Shown here: positions 47,464 through 58,662 of the stretch, one piece after another
Numbering within the stretch: the first letter of the stretch is position 1
Layout of the letters: each line of letters opens with the position of its first letter
Notes under the pieces: model-generated
The model's input: only the letters and a program-made list of their open reading frames with translations
Told to the model about the DNA's origin: nothing
Databases searched by the model: none
Translations under genes and position numbers: made by a program
Assembly (NCBI GenBank): GCA_024138015.1
Contig: JAMXBB010000003.1
Coordinates: forward strand, 34,210,341 to 34,274,340
DNA from: Lumnitzera littorea
Lineage: Eukaryota; Streptophyta; Magnoliopsida; Myrtales; Combretaceae
DNA length: 64,000 nt
Direction of reading: 5' to 3'

Positions 47464-48094
47464 ATAAATGGCTAAATTCAAAACTAGGTCTTGTGTAGCA
47501 TACAGTTTCACAAAAAATAAGGGTGGAATCATGTGGAAAACACAAGAAATCAAGCCTTAAACATAAGATCTCGTGTTAGTTTGTACATGGAAAAACGCTA
47601 ATGAAATCTTAGAATTTGCAAGAAAGTAGTGGAAATAGAGCACGTTGGCACTTGCGGTACGTGCCAAATGCACCCAAACAAGCACGTGTATCATACGCAC
47701 TTATTTCAAAATGAAACCCAAGCGCTTACGCACCTAGGCCTGACCATCTAAACAGGGTATTTTAGCCTTGTTGCAAAACATAAATAGACTAAGTCTAAGA
47801 CCTAGTGTGGTCCATACCCTTTTTTTTTTTTAAATGAATTGATAACTTTTTTCTAATTAATTTTTTTTTTAAAAAACAAAATTGAAATGAAACTTCTTCT
47901 CATTTTTCTTATTGGATTAATTTATTTACCTAGCTTAACCCCATTTGACCATAGACTCTTATTTATCCTAACTATTTTTTTGAATTTTTATTTTTATTTT
48001 TTTTATTTAGGACCCTTTTTCTTTATTCTAAAATAAAATAAATAGAAATTAAAAAAAATCTAAAAATATATGTGACAAAAATGGGGTGTCTATA

Positions 48095-48099
48095 AGCAT
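48095..48099. repeat. Tat-3 target-site duplication, right copy
   Basis: AGCAT, identical to 11620-11624. Confidence 0.85.
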
Positions 48100-48660
48100 G
48101 ACTCGATCTCCCTTATCTAAGTCCATCATATCAAATCCAAGGGCTTCCTCAATTGGCTCCTCAAGCCAACCATCATCGAAATTCAATAATGTGAGAATCA
48201 CAAGGCTAGTAGTCATCTGTGCCCACAACTCGTCTATATTAAGGGCAACATCAATCTTTGTCACGGAAGGATGATCACATATGAGATCCCTAACATAAGC
48301 AACTTTGTGTCCAATCAACCTATAATGTTAGAAGTCTGGTGCATGTCGTCAATTGGCATCCATGACCAACAAGACCATTTCAAGAGGTCAATTGGTCAAT
48401 CCCATCCTCTAAGATTGGTACTCTAACATATGTACAAACTCTACCTAGGAATAGATTAGACCTCGTGGGTTGTCAAACAAAGCACTGTACTGAGCTCTTT
48501 AAAAAGGGGTAAGCTTATTGTACCGATATAGCACCATAGCGCTTATGGTCATTGACGCTCTCACTAATGCCAAGTCCTCACAAACCAATCGAAGATTATG
48601 ACAGTAATCCAATAGAGTCTTGCCCTCCATCATTTGGAAATCAGTCCATCACTCTAATGC
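48100..48660 (-). pseudogene. 5' fragment of the split unrecognised gene
   Basis: The minus strand reads, with a few stops, WWTDFQMMEGKTLLDYCHNL, RLVCEDLALVRASMTISAMV, LYRYNKLTPF, RAQYSALFDNPRGLI (48460-48650), then a poorer stretch, then an open frame GHKVAYVRDLICDHPSVTKI, NIDELWAQMTTSLVILTLLN and LEEPIEEALGFDMMDLDKGD (48100-48318). It ends at the Tat-3 duplication and continues in frame at 11619. The N-terminus is not defined; upstream sequence (48661-48852) shows no clear frame. I do not recognise the protein. A helical, acidic protein with no obvious catalytic motif is all that can be said. A CACTA-encoded accessory protein is possible from position only. Confidence 0.55.
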
Positions 48661-49700
48661 TCCATTGAAACCTCCTTAAAATAGTAAGGTTCACTTTATT
48701 AGTCTTAAGGTTAGTAGCGTAGTGTCTTTTAGTTTAAAGAGTTTTCTAGCCTGATACCTTAGCTTGGTTTTATACCTCTCCAACTTACGTAGTTGGTTTC
48801 TTATGTGTCTAGGGTTAGGTTTTAACTCGATTCATCCTTGCTTTGATACTATTGTAGACACCCTAGTTTGCCTTCTATATATATATCTCTAGTTTAGAAT
48901 CCTATACTTATAAAAAAATACCAAAAATATGAATATTGAAAAAATAAATTCAAAAATATGAAAAACATAAAAAATTGAAAAGAATGAAAAATATGAAAAA
49001 TAAAGAAAAGACATAAAAATTTGAAAAAGAAATATTTGAAAATGCAAAAACATGAGACAAAAAAAAAAAAAAAGCAAAAGAAAACTTGAAAAATAAAAAA
49101 AAAATGAAAAATCATAAAAAAGTATCACGCTATTATCCATTTAGATTGGTTCAAGGTAGAAATAATTTTTTTTTATATCAAAAGTGAATTCTAGAATCAA
49201 AATAAATATATGTGATTTGACTAAGTTAAGAACTTTAAATAAAAATGGGCCTTTATTGAAATATTTTGAAAGTTCAAATAAAAATATTTTGACCTAGGTT
49301 CAACTAATTCATTTTGAAACATTTTGAAAGTTCACATTTTAAGGAGATTATGGCATCAAACCATACCTCAATTAGATTTAAAATAAACATTTTATGGCCA
49401 TTCAAATTTTGAATCAAAGTCGAATACATGTAGAAATTGAGTTCCTAATTTAGTTAAATTAAATAAAATTTGAAAGTATTTTGAATGCATATTTATTAGA
49501 CTCTACATCAAGTTAAAAGGGAAGTGTAAATTCTTAGAAGTGAGGTATCTATTTGGGTGTCATCTATGGAGTTTTTTGTATTTAAAAAGAAGAAGAAGAA
49601 GAAGAATGAGATCACGACAAGAATCAAGAAGAAAAAGGGAAAAGGAAAAAAAATGAAAGGGAAAGGAAAAAGATAAGGAAAGGGGAAAAGAATAGAAGAA

Positions 49701-49852
49701 GTGCCATGTGGCAACTACCAAAGCAACAACATATCGGCATCTAAGAGTGCTACGTGGCACCATCCAAGAGGCCATAATTTAGATGCCATATATCATGTGA
49801 TTGGGTGCTATGTGGTGCCAGGTAGATTGCTCTTTAGGCACCACATGGTGCC
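49701..49852 (+). promoter_or_regulatory. Four iterated TGCYAYGTGGCAC-type motifs in the Tat-4 U3
   Basis: GTGCCATGTGGCAAC (49701), GTGCTACGTGGCACC (49747), GGTGCTATGTGGTGCC (49804) and GGCACCACATGGTGCC (49837) are spaced 33-57 bases apart and lie 500-660 bases before the TATA box. Confidence 0.55.
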
Positions 49853-50360
49853 TTTCATTAGGTTAAAAGGACTTATCTTTCTTTCCCATCCCTTAGTGCA
49901 AGAATACGAATAGAAAGCTCAGAAAAATGACAATTCTTAGGTTTCAATACCTGTATTTTTTCTACTCGATTTCAATGATTTTTTAACTCCTAAAATTAAA
50001 TAAAAATTGAATATGGAAAGAGCAAATGGAATAAGCTTTGATTCACTCCAAATCCAAGTCTTTTATGAAAGGAAATTTGCACGAAAAAATAAAAATCAAT
50101 CAACACAAGATAAATGTATATTTTGTACCTAAATTTAATTTGGCAAGTCAAGAAATATTTTTCCTAATAAATCACAAGTTGCTTATTAGAAATGAGCAAG
50201 AACACATCTTAAGATATAATTATATATTCAATTGCCATAAATTCATGTAAAATAGGATCCAATTGTAGCAAAAAAAAAAAAAAAAAAATCCCATTTACAC
50301 TTATATCAATAAAAGATGTGATTTTTTTCGGTTTTTTAGGCAGCATTCTCAACTTAGAAC

Positions 50361-50370
50361 TATAAATAGG
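50361..50370 (+). promoter_or_regulatory. TATA box of Tat-4 LTR
   Basis: TATAAATAGG, followed about 30 bases on by an A/C-rich start region and a CT-rich leader. Confidence 0.65.
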
Positions 50371-51804
50371 AGTCTTAACAACTCATTTTAACATACATAA
50401 AGCATTAAAAATCTCTTGAAGTGAAGAAATTTCTACTTTCTCTCTCTAGACACCCAAACCTGTGAACTCTACTCTCTCTCTTCGATTTCCCTCATTATAG
50501 AGCAAACTGATGAGAGTCGAAATGGGGAAAGATTCCTCATTCATCATTAAATAAAGCCCAATGCTTGATTTCATCTAATAAAATTTTGATTAATTTTAAT
50601 TAGAGTTGGAATCAAGATGAGTGTTTAAGGGTTCATGTGCATAGTTTAGCTTTGTTTTTTTTTTTTTTTTTAATCTAATTGGAATACTTACAATTCAGTT
50701 TTTATGAAGTTGACTTAGGGCTTTCAAAGATTGAGAAGTCAAGAGGTGAATACTACCGACCCCATGCCGAGAATTGGTCTGAATCGACTTGAACTAGACC
50801 TAAACCGTTGCATAAGTAAGTCCCTTTTCCTTCTTCTTTTAGTTTTATTTTACTTTGAAAAAATAATTGAAAAATTTTAAAAATGATAAAAATGAAAAGA
50901 AAATAAATTATATCTTTGCTTATTGATATTTGTATGATTCGATAATTTGATTGCATGTTAATTAATTATTTAGTTTGTTGGCATGTCGGTTTGCATAATA
51001 ATATAGTAACATTACCTTGTTAATTTGGTTTTCATGGTTAATAATTAATTATAATTGGCATGATTAGGACCATAATTAGCTATAGCTTGTATGGTTAGTC
51101 TAAGTTTATTAAATAATAGATAGTATTAATCTTACATGTCATTATGTTAATTTTTATGTCTCCCATAATGTGTTGATATCATGTCATGTAAGCTAGTCTG
51201 TATGATTTCATGTATAATGATATTTTCAAATAAGATGGGCTTTTACTGAAAAGTAATTTTCCCATAATAAATTGCTTTTCACAAATCAAAATTTAATTTG
51301 GCCTTTTTCCAAAAATTAGAAAAATTTTTATTATTTTTCAAAGGTAGACCAAAAAATTCATTTTTTTTTTTCAAATTAATAAATTAAATGAAGATAAAGT
51401 GATAATAACTTTTAAATAATAAAATTGACCCACATACTAAAGTTTTCATAAATTAAGAATTACGTGAGCTTAATTCCACTTTGCGGGGCATGTAGGCATT
51501 TCAAATAGTCCAATATAAATAAAAAAAATTCCCCCTTTTAAATTTTTTTTTTCATTTAAAAAAAAAAAAGAAAAAGCTCATTTTACTTGAGAATGAGAAT
51601 AAAATTAAAGACCTACTTAATTATTTTATGAACTCTTTTATGGAAACCTTCGAGTTTTAATAAGATAGCCTCAAAGCCTATATTTTCTCTAATTTCTATT
51701 TTTCTATTTTTTTTTTCTTTTAGAAAACACATGGATCAATTGCTAAAATTAGGGCTTATCCACCCAAGAACCTTAATTTTACTTTTTCCCTAACTTTAGT
51801 TGAG

Positions 51805-51818
51805 TGGTGACTCCATTT
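51805..51818 (+). promoter_or_regulatory. Tat-4 primer-binding site
   Basis: TGGTGACTCCATTT matches the first part of TGGCGACTCCACTGGGGA. Confidence 0.7.
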
Positions 51819-51956
51819 AAAAAAAAGGTCATTTTTTATAAATTAAAACATTTTCTTAGCCTTGTCAAGAGGTTTATGTTGGGTGGTTGGGCTTAATATA
51901 AATTAAGTTAAGAAAAGAGAGAAATCGAATTTTCAACTCAATAACCACCTTAACAC

Positions 51957-54900
51957 TATTGCGAACTAAGGGGATCTTAGTTGTGGTAGTATTGTTGTAT
52001 ACCATGAGAAGATTTGAGATCAATCACCACTATTGCTCATGAACCTTTCTCACAATATAAGACTTCCACTACCACCTTTACTTCCACAAGGGACTACTAT
52101 TAAGTAATAATAGTAGAACAACATAAGATTAACACTTCATTAATTAAACTCAATTACCAAGTCTAGGGATCCTCATCCCTCTAATATGTTTGCAAAACAT
52201 ACCATGGAAATACTCGTAGATACTATAACAGTCTTATAAGCTATTGAACTATTTAAAAGACATAGACATCTCCAAAGAGTCCAAAATTTTTAAGTTCACT
52301 TGTGTTCTCACCTTCCTACTTGACGCCCAAAAGCTAGCTTAACTTGCCTTAGGCATCCCTTACCTTAGCACTAATCAAAGATCAACTTATGATAACTATA
52401 GGGGTAAAAGCAAACAACTACCTTAGTGAGTAACATTATTATCTTATTGACAAGCAAGTTTACTAATAAGCATATAAATGTAGACATTGTTTATAGCTTG
52501 CCAATGACTGTGTAAAGCACAATTTTATGCCTACCATTGCCTGGACTAGGAAGTATTTAGGTATGTTAGGACCCAAGTATCTACAATTACTATCCTAATA
52601 TAGATTCTCATCATATCAAATCACCCGTAGCAATAGATATGACTCAGCTCCAAGCTAAGGGCAGTATTTCTTAGAGCCAAATAGTTCCTAAAAGTTAAGG
52701 CAAGAACATATTGTATGAATACATTATGCGAAAACAACTCAATAAAATAATATAATTTTAGGATCCATTTGCATGATCTCTCACTTTACTACGTGGTACT
52801 GATGCCTTACTCTTTGTGGCAGGAAGATGTAATGCATGACTAGTTCATTTATAGGTCAAATCATTTATTAATCTAGATTCATGGGGTAACCACGTAAGTG
52901 TAATTCAGACACTCCAATACACTAAGTGCTAATGCAACAAACAATTACATTTAGAATATCTTAGGCATTTTGCAAGGAAGAGTTAACCAATTCAAGCACA
53001 TATGAGTTCCCAAATACCCCCAACATGCAACCAATTCAATTATCAAATATAAATACAAGCACAAGCATAGTAAAATAAGGGGTGGTATACTCACTCAGCC
53101 ATAGCACCTAACAATCTTAGAGTCCTTTATGGTCTCGAACTCATTGTCGAAATCACCTGAGTAAGATAATTAAAGTAAATAAGACTTATCTTATACTTAG
53201 TCCATTTAATAGCATTGTTATAGATCCCTAATTCTACTTTACTTATTATTTTGGTAATATCTTTCTCATTTTAAGTCAAAAATTCATGCTCTTATAGTCG
53301 ATTTCCATTTTTTCAAATGTTCTTTCATATGGTGAGATCTTTTTAAGGTGTTTTGGTTCACAAGGTCTTGGCTTAGGTTAAAGAACTTCATTGGTCAAAG
53401 ATCTTAATTTGGCTACTTTAGGATTTGGGTATAGTCTTAGGCTTCCAGCTTAATTTTGAGTATTGGGCCTTATATTTAGGCATTTAGACTTTCATTTAAG
53501 TATTTTTCAGATGAATTTTCAGTTTATTTCCCAAAATTTTTAATTGGGCTTTAGTTTTACTCTTGTAAGCTTAAATGGCCCCCTTTTTTGATAGTTTTAG
53601 GCCTTATATCACTAAGAGGCTTATAGAGATTAGTTCTAATGGCCTTTTGGACTAAATGGGTGTTTGATATATTAAATTATGAGTCCATTAACTTAGGGGT
53701 CAGATCTGATCTTATTGTTATGGGGCTTTATTTTTGGTCTTTTTAAGGGTTTTTGGGTTTACTTTGCTTATAAAGGCCTTAAATCCAATCATCTTTGCTA
53801 TTTTGAGCTTAAGCCCACTAAAAGCCTTGAGATAGGTCCAATTTCTAAGAGTGTTCAAGCCTAGACTTCTATATTTATTGGGCTTCTAATCTTATTTCTA
53901 AGGCTCTAATTACTAACTAAGCTAGTTTAGGTCGTTAACTCAACATTACCTAACTTAACTTGATTAATTACATCCTAAATCAAGTTTTACACTAATTAAT
54001 CATGTCATTGCAATAATGAATCACAATTTACAACTTATTAACTTCATTACTAATGGCGGCCAAGAAGGGTTCTCTTAGGGTTTCCTTCATCAACTTCCAT
54101 ATAACGTATTTCCTTGTTTAGCTCACATTTTTACTTATTTTAAGCTAATATAATTACATAATATGATGAAAATAAGATGGATATACACTATGGAAGGGGT
54201 AGCATATAAGGCCCTATAGATTTCATGGAGTTTTCATGCAAGTCTCTTATAGTTATTACACCATCTCCACTTGTTTGTGTACATGGATAGTTTATCCTAA
54301 ATAAATGAAGCTTTTCTTTTATATCTTTTAGAAGAACTTACTTGATACTCAACTATATTATCATGCTTCAGAAATATAAGTATCAAGGTCCTACAAGCAA
54401 AACACTATAAGTTATAGGTATATATATTCAAGAGATAAGAGGAGTTAGTTTACTTAGTATAAGGATGTAGGTGTGCGACTTTTCCTTTGCCTTTCCAATA
54501 ACATGGTAGCTTTTAAGGGTAGTAAGGGACATCGGCATGGGTAGTGTTTGTTGATTAGAGTGGTGGTGGTAGAGAAATAGGGTTAAGTAGTAGTGGTGCA
54601 AGGGTGATTCAAGAGAAAGAAAAGAGAGGGAGGGAAGGGTTTGGTTTGGCCTTATTTGAGGGTGTGTTTGAGCTTTTTGAGGGTGAAACAAAATAAAACT
54701 AAGGATGGATAAGGGCAGGTAAGGGCTAACAATGGGAGAGAGAGAGTGGGGGGGGGGGGGGGGAGTGGGGAGTAGGACGAAAGGTTTTTCTCTTATTAGG
54801 CAAGGTAGTATAAAGAGTAGGGGGGACCACTTGCTTTATGTGATTTTTGCCAAACAAGATAAGGATTTGTCTCCAAAACATCCCAATTGTCTAACTAACT

Positions 54901-55526
54901 CCTTTGTCTTATCCCCTTAATTAATCTTATCTATTTCCTAATTAAGAAGACTAGGGTTGGTATGTGGATTAAAGGGAAATTAACCTAGTTAATTGCGATT
55001 AAGCCTAATTAAGAAATTTTAGGTATAATTAAGGTGTAATTAAGGTTTTGTCACATTTTATCACTTTAATTAAGTTCATTGACCTATATTATCTCACTTG
55101 TTAGAGTGCTTTAGTATATAAGGATAGTTAAGTTTTTCGGACTACTTACAAGATGGATGATTTAGGATTTGCGAGCGAATAAAGAAGCTATTCATAATAG
55201 GCATGTATTTTTAGAGTATATTTAGGTTTTATTTTTCAAACAAGGGTTTTGAGCTTCTAATTAGGGTTTCAATCAACCTCTTGGTAGTTTTTTTTATCAT
55301 TTCTAAGGTTCCTACGTATTAGGGTTTCTACCGTTTTGCGCATACAATTAGGGTTTTAGTTTCTTTCGGTTTTTTTGAATTGTTATTTAAGATTTACGAC
55401 TTACTATTTAGAGTTTACTTGTTTCATTTAGGGTTTTTATCTTTATATCTTAAGTAGTTCTAGGGATTATTCATTGACTCCCATATTTGACTCTAACTTT
55501 GGATCTAAATACCTATAAGGTTTACA
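51957..55526. mobile_element. LTR-like block D (related in structure to LTRs A and C)
   Basis: The left end TATTGCGAACTAAGGGGATC can be aligned with the LTR A start TGTCATGACCCTAAGGAGG. The right end AAGGTTTACA matches the ends GAGTTTACA (A) and GGGCTTACA (C). Like C it has a GGGTAAAAGCAAACAACTACC..AGTGAGTAA block in its first quarter (52400-52435). No flanking duplication was found: the left neighbour is Tat-4 leader and the right neighbour is copia integrase. One flank has probably been lost by deletion. No genes are seen inside. Confidence 0.5.
54748..54763 (+). repeat. 16-base G run
   Basis: An uninterrupted run of about 16 G, flanked by GAGAGAGAGT and GAGTGGGGAG, in otherwise A+T-rich DNA. 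Confidence 0.9.
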
Positions 55527-57485
55527 TTTTAGATTAACCACAAAAGTTGCTACTAATAATCTTAGAACCCAATTTATTTTCATGAGGCTTATAAGGCGTA
55601 GCTTCAACTAAAATCCCAAAATATGCAAGTGCTTTAAATTCAGGTTCTTGCTTGTCTAAAGCTTATGAAGGGTTTTATTAACTATTTTATTAGGTACTTT
55701 ATTGAGTAAATATATTGTAGTTTTTAATGCTTATCTTTAGAGTAATTTTGACATGGTAAAATGACTAATCATACTCCTTACTATGTCCTTAAGCATTTTG
55801 TTTCGTCTTTTAGCAACACCATTCACCATATGGGTACAATCTTGCTTTCTTCTATGAATTTAGTAAATGGTCCTAGATGTTGTTCACCTGATCATCATAT
55901 TTACTATAGTATTCACCACCATGGTCATATCTAAAATTTTTAATTCTTTTTCAAAGTTGATTTTCAACTTTGGCTTTATAACTATTAAACACATCCAATG
56001 ACTGTGATTTTTCATAAATTAGATATAGATAACCATATTGTGAGAATGGTCCACAAATATCCATATGGATGAGTTCTAGGACTTCTCTAGATCTTATTAG
56101 CACCTAATCTCTTGACATTTATTTGTTTCCCCTTTATACATTAACACATAAATCAAAATTTATGAAAGCATGAGGATTGAGAATACCATCAGGCACAACT
56201 CTTTCCATTCTTCTTTTGAAGATGTGACCTAGTTTATTGTGCCATGATGTAGCTAAATTCTCATTGGTTAATTTATATTTTCCCGTATTGACATATAGAG
56301 ATTCATTAAAAGAGGCAATTGTATAAAGTAAGTAAAGATTATCACTATAAGACAATTTTAAATCATGAAAGAGACTAAGCTAGATATTTCCAAATAAACA
56401 AGTATAACCAAATTTGTCTAAAGTGACAATAGAAATCAAATTCCATCTAAAAGACAATACAACAAATGTCTCATTTAATTCCAAATAATAACTAGTCCAT
56501 AGTAATAATCTAAAATTCCTTATTTGCGTCAACTTCAATTGTCTTACCATTGCCAACATTGATGTATCTTTCATTATCACTGGGCTTTTTATAACTCAAG
56601 CAACTTTGTATGGACACATTGATGTGAGTTGTTGCACTTGAATATATCCATCATGTATGTCCAAGTACTAAAGCCAAATTAACCTCAGAGCAGATAAATT
56701 TAAGAAGTGTACCTTTCTTTGCACACCAAACATAAGAGTTAGTACATTGCTTTTCCTTATGTCCTTTAGCATGACAAAAGAAACAAGCATCCTTAGTTTG
56801 CTCCCTATGTTGTTTCTTTTAAGGTGCTTGTACTGCAACCTCCTTACCCTCCTTTCTTTTGATGATCCTTTTGTCGTTAGATGTGCTAGCTAAGTAAACA
56901 CTTTCAACCCTTTCATGGTTCAGTCTCTCTTCTTCTTGCACACAGTATGAGATGAGCTCATTAAGAGATCAAGAATCCTTTTGGCAATTGTAGCTTACCT
57001 TAAACTGGTTGAACTATACTGGAAGAGAAATAAAAACTAAGTGCACCAATGAGTCCTTAGATAGATCCAGTTTTAGTGCCTTAAGTTTTGAAGCAATATG
57101 AGACATCTCCATGATGTACTCCTTGATGTTCCCTTTTCCTTTATACCTCATTAAGATAAGTTTTACTAGGAGTGTACTTATTTAAGTCTTTTCATTCTTG
57201 GCAATTTCTTCTTAAGGCCCTAAAGGAACTCCCTAGTTGTCACAATCTTATCAAACATGGTACTCTTGAATGCTTCTAGAATGGTACACTTCATGACCAT
57301 AAGCGCTCCCACTTTTCTATCTCCCTCTTTTCATCATAGGTACTCTTATCAGTGATAGCAGGAGGGTGATCTTCCCTTAATGCTAAGTCTAAGCCTATAA
57401 CTCCAACAACGATCATTACATTCTCTTGTCATGTTTTAAAATTAGTGCCATTCAGCATAGGAATCGGATTAACACTAGCAAACAT
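55527..57485 (-). pseudogene. Ty1/copia gag, protease and integrase relic
   Basis: The minus strand starts at 57485 with MFASVNPIPMLNGTNFKT, then ENVMIVVGVIGLDLALRED (gag). A CCHC zinc knuckle CFFCHAKGHKEKQC lies at about 56750-56795. The protease site has decayed to SSATTHINVS (consensus DSGATxHxxx, about 56600-56640). DTSMLAMVRQLKL and FRWNLISIVTLDKFGY (56380-56580) precede the GAG-pre-integrase block ATSWHNKLGHIFKRRMERVV (about 56185-56265). Integrase core traces follow (NGVAKRRN-like near 55800), ending in NKTPYEL, LKHLHILGF and YKPHEN at 55540-55690. The frame stops at LTR-like block D (55526). RT is absent. Lineage features match the RNase H fragment at 3610-4172. Confidence 0.88.
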
Positions 57486-58641
57486 ATTTGCAGCAAAACT
57501 AGTAACTAAACAAAGAACAAAATAAGCAAAACTAAATTAAATTCATACACACATGCGCGCGCGTACACGCATACACACATATATATTAAAACATGCAAAT
57601 AATAATTCTAATAATGGTAGGACCCATCATAAGATACTTAGTACAACATCAACATCTAGTCTTTGGATAAAGATGTCAACTTATAAGTGTTATTCTTGGT
57701 GTAGTGATCAAATATTGATAATAAATTCCTCTGAAATAGTTAAGCCTTCTTTTGGCCTGACTAACTACTGATAGAGAAAGACTGAATAATTATTATATAT
57801 TTATCATTGCAGGTACACATATGAATTGGTCAAATATTAACCTTCCTTTAGGCCGACCAATATTCACATGATTCACATGCATACAACCTTTTCTACTTAT
57901 GCAAAATAAATAACTTCCATCAAAGAGGACACTTTGGTGACGTACTATTTCAATCTTTCATCTTGAATAATAGATATAAAAGATTGCTAAAATTTGAATT
58001 TATTAATTGCCCAAATTCAAAACATATTTTCTTTATTAAGCCTAATGCTAGAAATTCACCATAAATTAAACATTAAGCTAATAAAGAAAAGAGTCCCAAC
58101 AAAATGGGAGAATTTCCCAATTTTCCTTCAATGTGATCTATCAATGGCTAATATTATAGATGCCATAATTTATGGGTGATATCCAATCATAATTCAACAT
58201 TATTCTTGTCCTCACCACAAATCTAATATGTAAGTCTAATTTGAATATGAAAACATCTTAGATCTATTGACTTTAGATGAGAACAAATTAGAAAACGAAA
58301 TTGATAGAGCAATATCAATGGAAACAACACATGCGATAACTTTACATAAGCAAGTCCAGAGGTTTATAAAGTAATCCAAACAAATAATCAGATCATAATC
58401 AAAACGAATTCATGTGCCCACTACATGATACAACCATATACATAATTTACAAATTCACTTAATACATATATGCAAATCCAAAACTATTTTGGAAAACTTA
58501 TTCATATGACAACAAAATCATATTTTATATTTACTCCTTGAAACCTTAATTCTTAAAAACTAGGGTAAAAAATACCTTACATATTACCTTAAACCTTTAT
58601 GATTTTAATAATTTTAAGGCTCTAATTCCGCACAGGATCAC
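57486..58641 (-). other. Copia leader between primer-binding site and gag
   Basis: Non-coding, with an alternating purine-pyrimidine run ACACATGCGCGCGCGTACACGC at 57548-57570. The length of about 1.15 kb is unusual for copia, so an additional undetected insertion is possible. Confidence 0.45.
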
Positions 58642-58652
58642 TTTGATACCAC
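58642..58652 (-). promoter_or_regulatory. Copia primer-binding site (tRNA-iMet type)
   Basis: TGGTATCAAAG on the minus strand, continuing TGATCC, is the initiator-Met site TGGTATCAGAGC. It follows the LTR end CTAACA by two bases. Confidence 0.82.
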
Positions 58653-58653
58653 T

Positions 58654-58662
58654 TGTTAGTAT
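58654..58662 (-). mobile_element. Stub of the copia 5' LTR
   Basis: Only TGTTAGTAT remains before the CACTA-2 terminus. The rest of the LTR would lie beyond CACTA-2, outside the window. Confidence 0.5.

Larger units (their letters stand above)
11625..48094 (-). mobile_element. Tat-3: Tat/Ogre-type LTR retrotransposon carrying nested insertions
   Basis: Two LTRs in direct orientation lie at 11625-13961 (3' LTR) and 38950-48094 (5' LTR, interrupted). Both are flanked outside by AGCAT. The 5' LTR is followed on the minus strand by a primer-binding site, TGTTGACTTTATTAGGGAC (38928-38946), a decayed TGGCGACTCCACTGGGGA. The interior carries a Tat-type gag but no recognisable RT or integrase. Instead, 2.6 kb of non-coding sequence with tandem repeats lies between gag and the 3' LTR. 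After removing Harbinger, MITE and solo LTRs the element would be roughly 10 kb. It looks like a non-autonomous derivative. Confidence 0.85.
38950..48094 (-). repeat. Tat-3 5' LTR, interrupted by three insertions
   Basis: Pieces 38950-39495, 43329-44558 and 47464-48094 align in order with the intact 3' LTR at 11625-13961. Subtracting the MITE, solo LTR B and solo LTR C with their duplications leaves about 2.4 kb, close to the 2.3 kb of the 3' copy. The outer end reads GGGGTGTCTATA, followed by AGCAT (48095-48099). Confidence 0.88.
48853..51801 (+). mobile_element. Tat-4: 5' LTR of a plus-strand Tat-type element
   Basis: TGTAGACACCCTAG at 48853 is the classic start of this LTR type. A TATA box lies at 50361, CT-rich leader sequence at 50430-50490, and the LTR ends just before TGGTGACTCCATTT at 51805. 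The 2.9-kb LTR contains A-rich and GAA runs that give meaningless frames (48889-49140 and 49508-49775). No coding part or second LTR follows; a different LTR-like block starts near 51957. The element is therefore truncated after its leader. Confidence 0.75.

Noticed and set aside
51957..51992. Right terminus of CACTA-1 at GATCTTAGTTGTGGTAGTA
   Set aside because: Only a weak inverted match to the left end, and the three-base target duplication does not agree. The same bases fit the start of LTR-like block D better.
57548..57575. Z-DNA-forming or regulatory GC/AC run
   Set aside because: Short alternating microsatellite in a copia leader with no sign of function.
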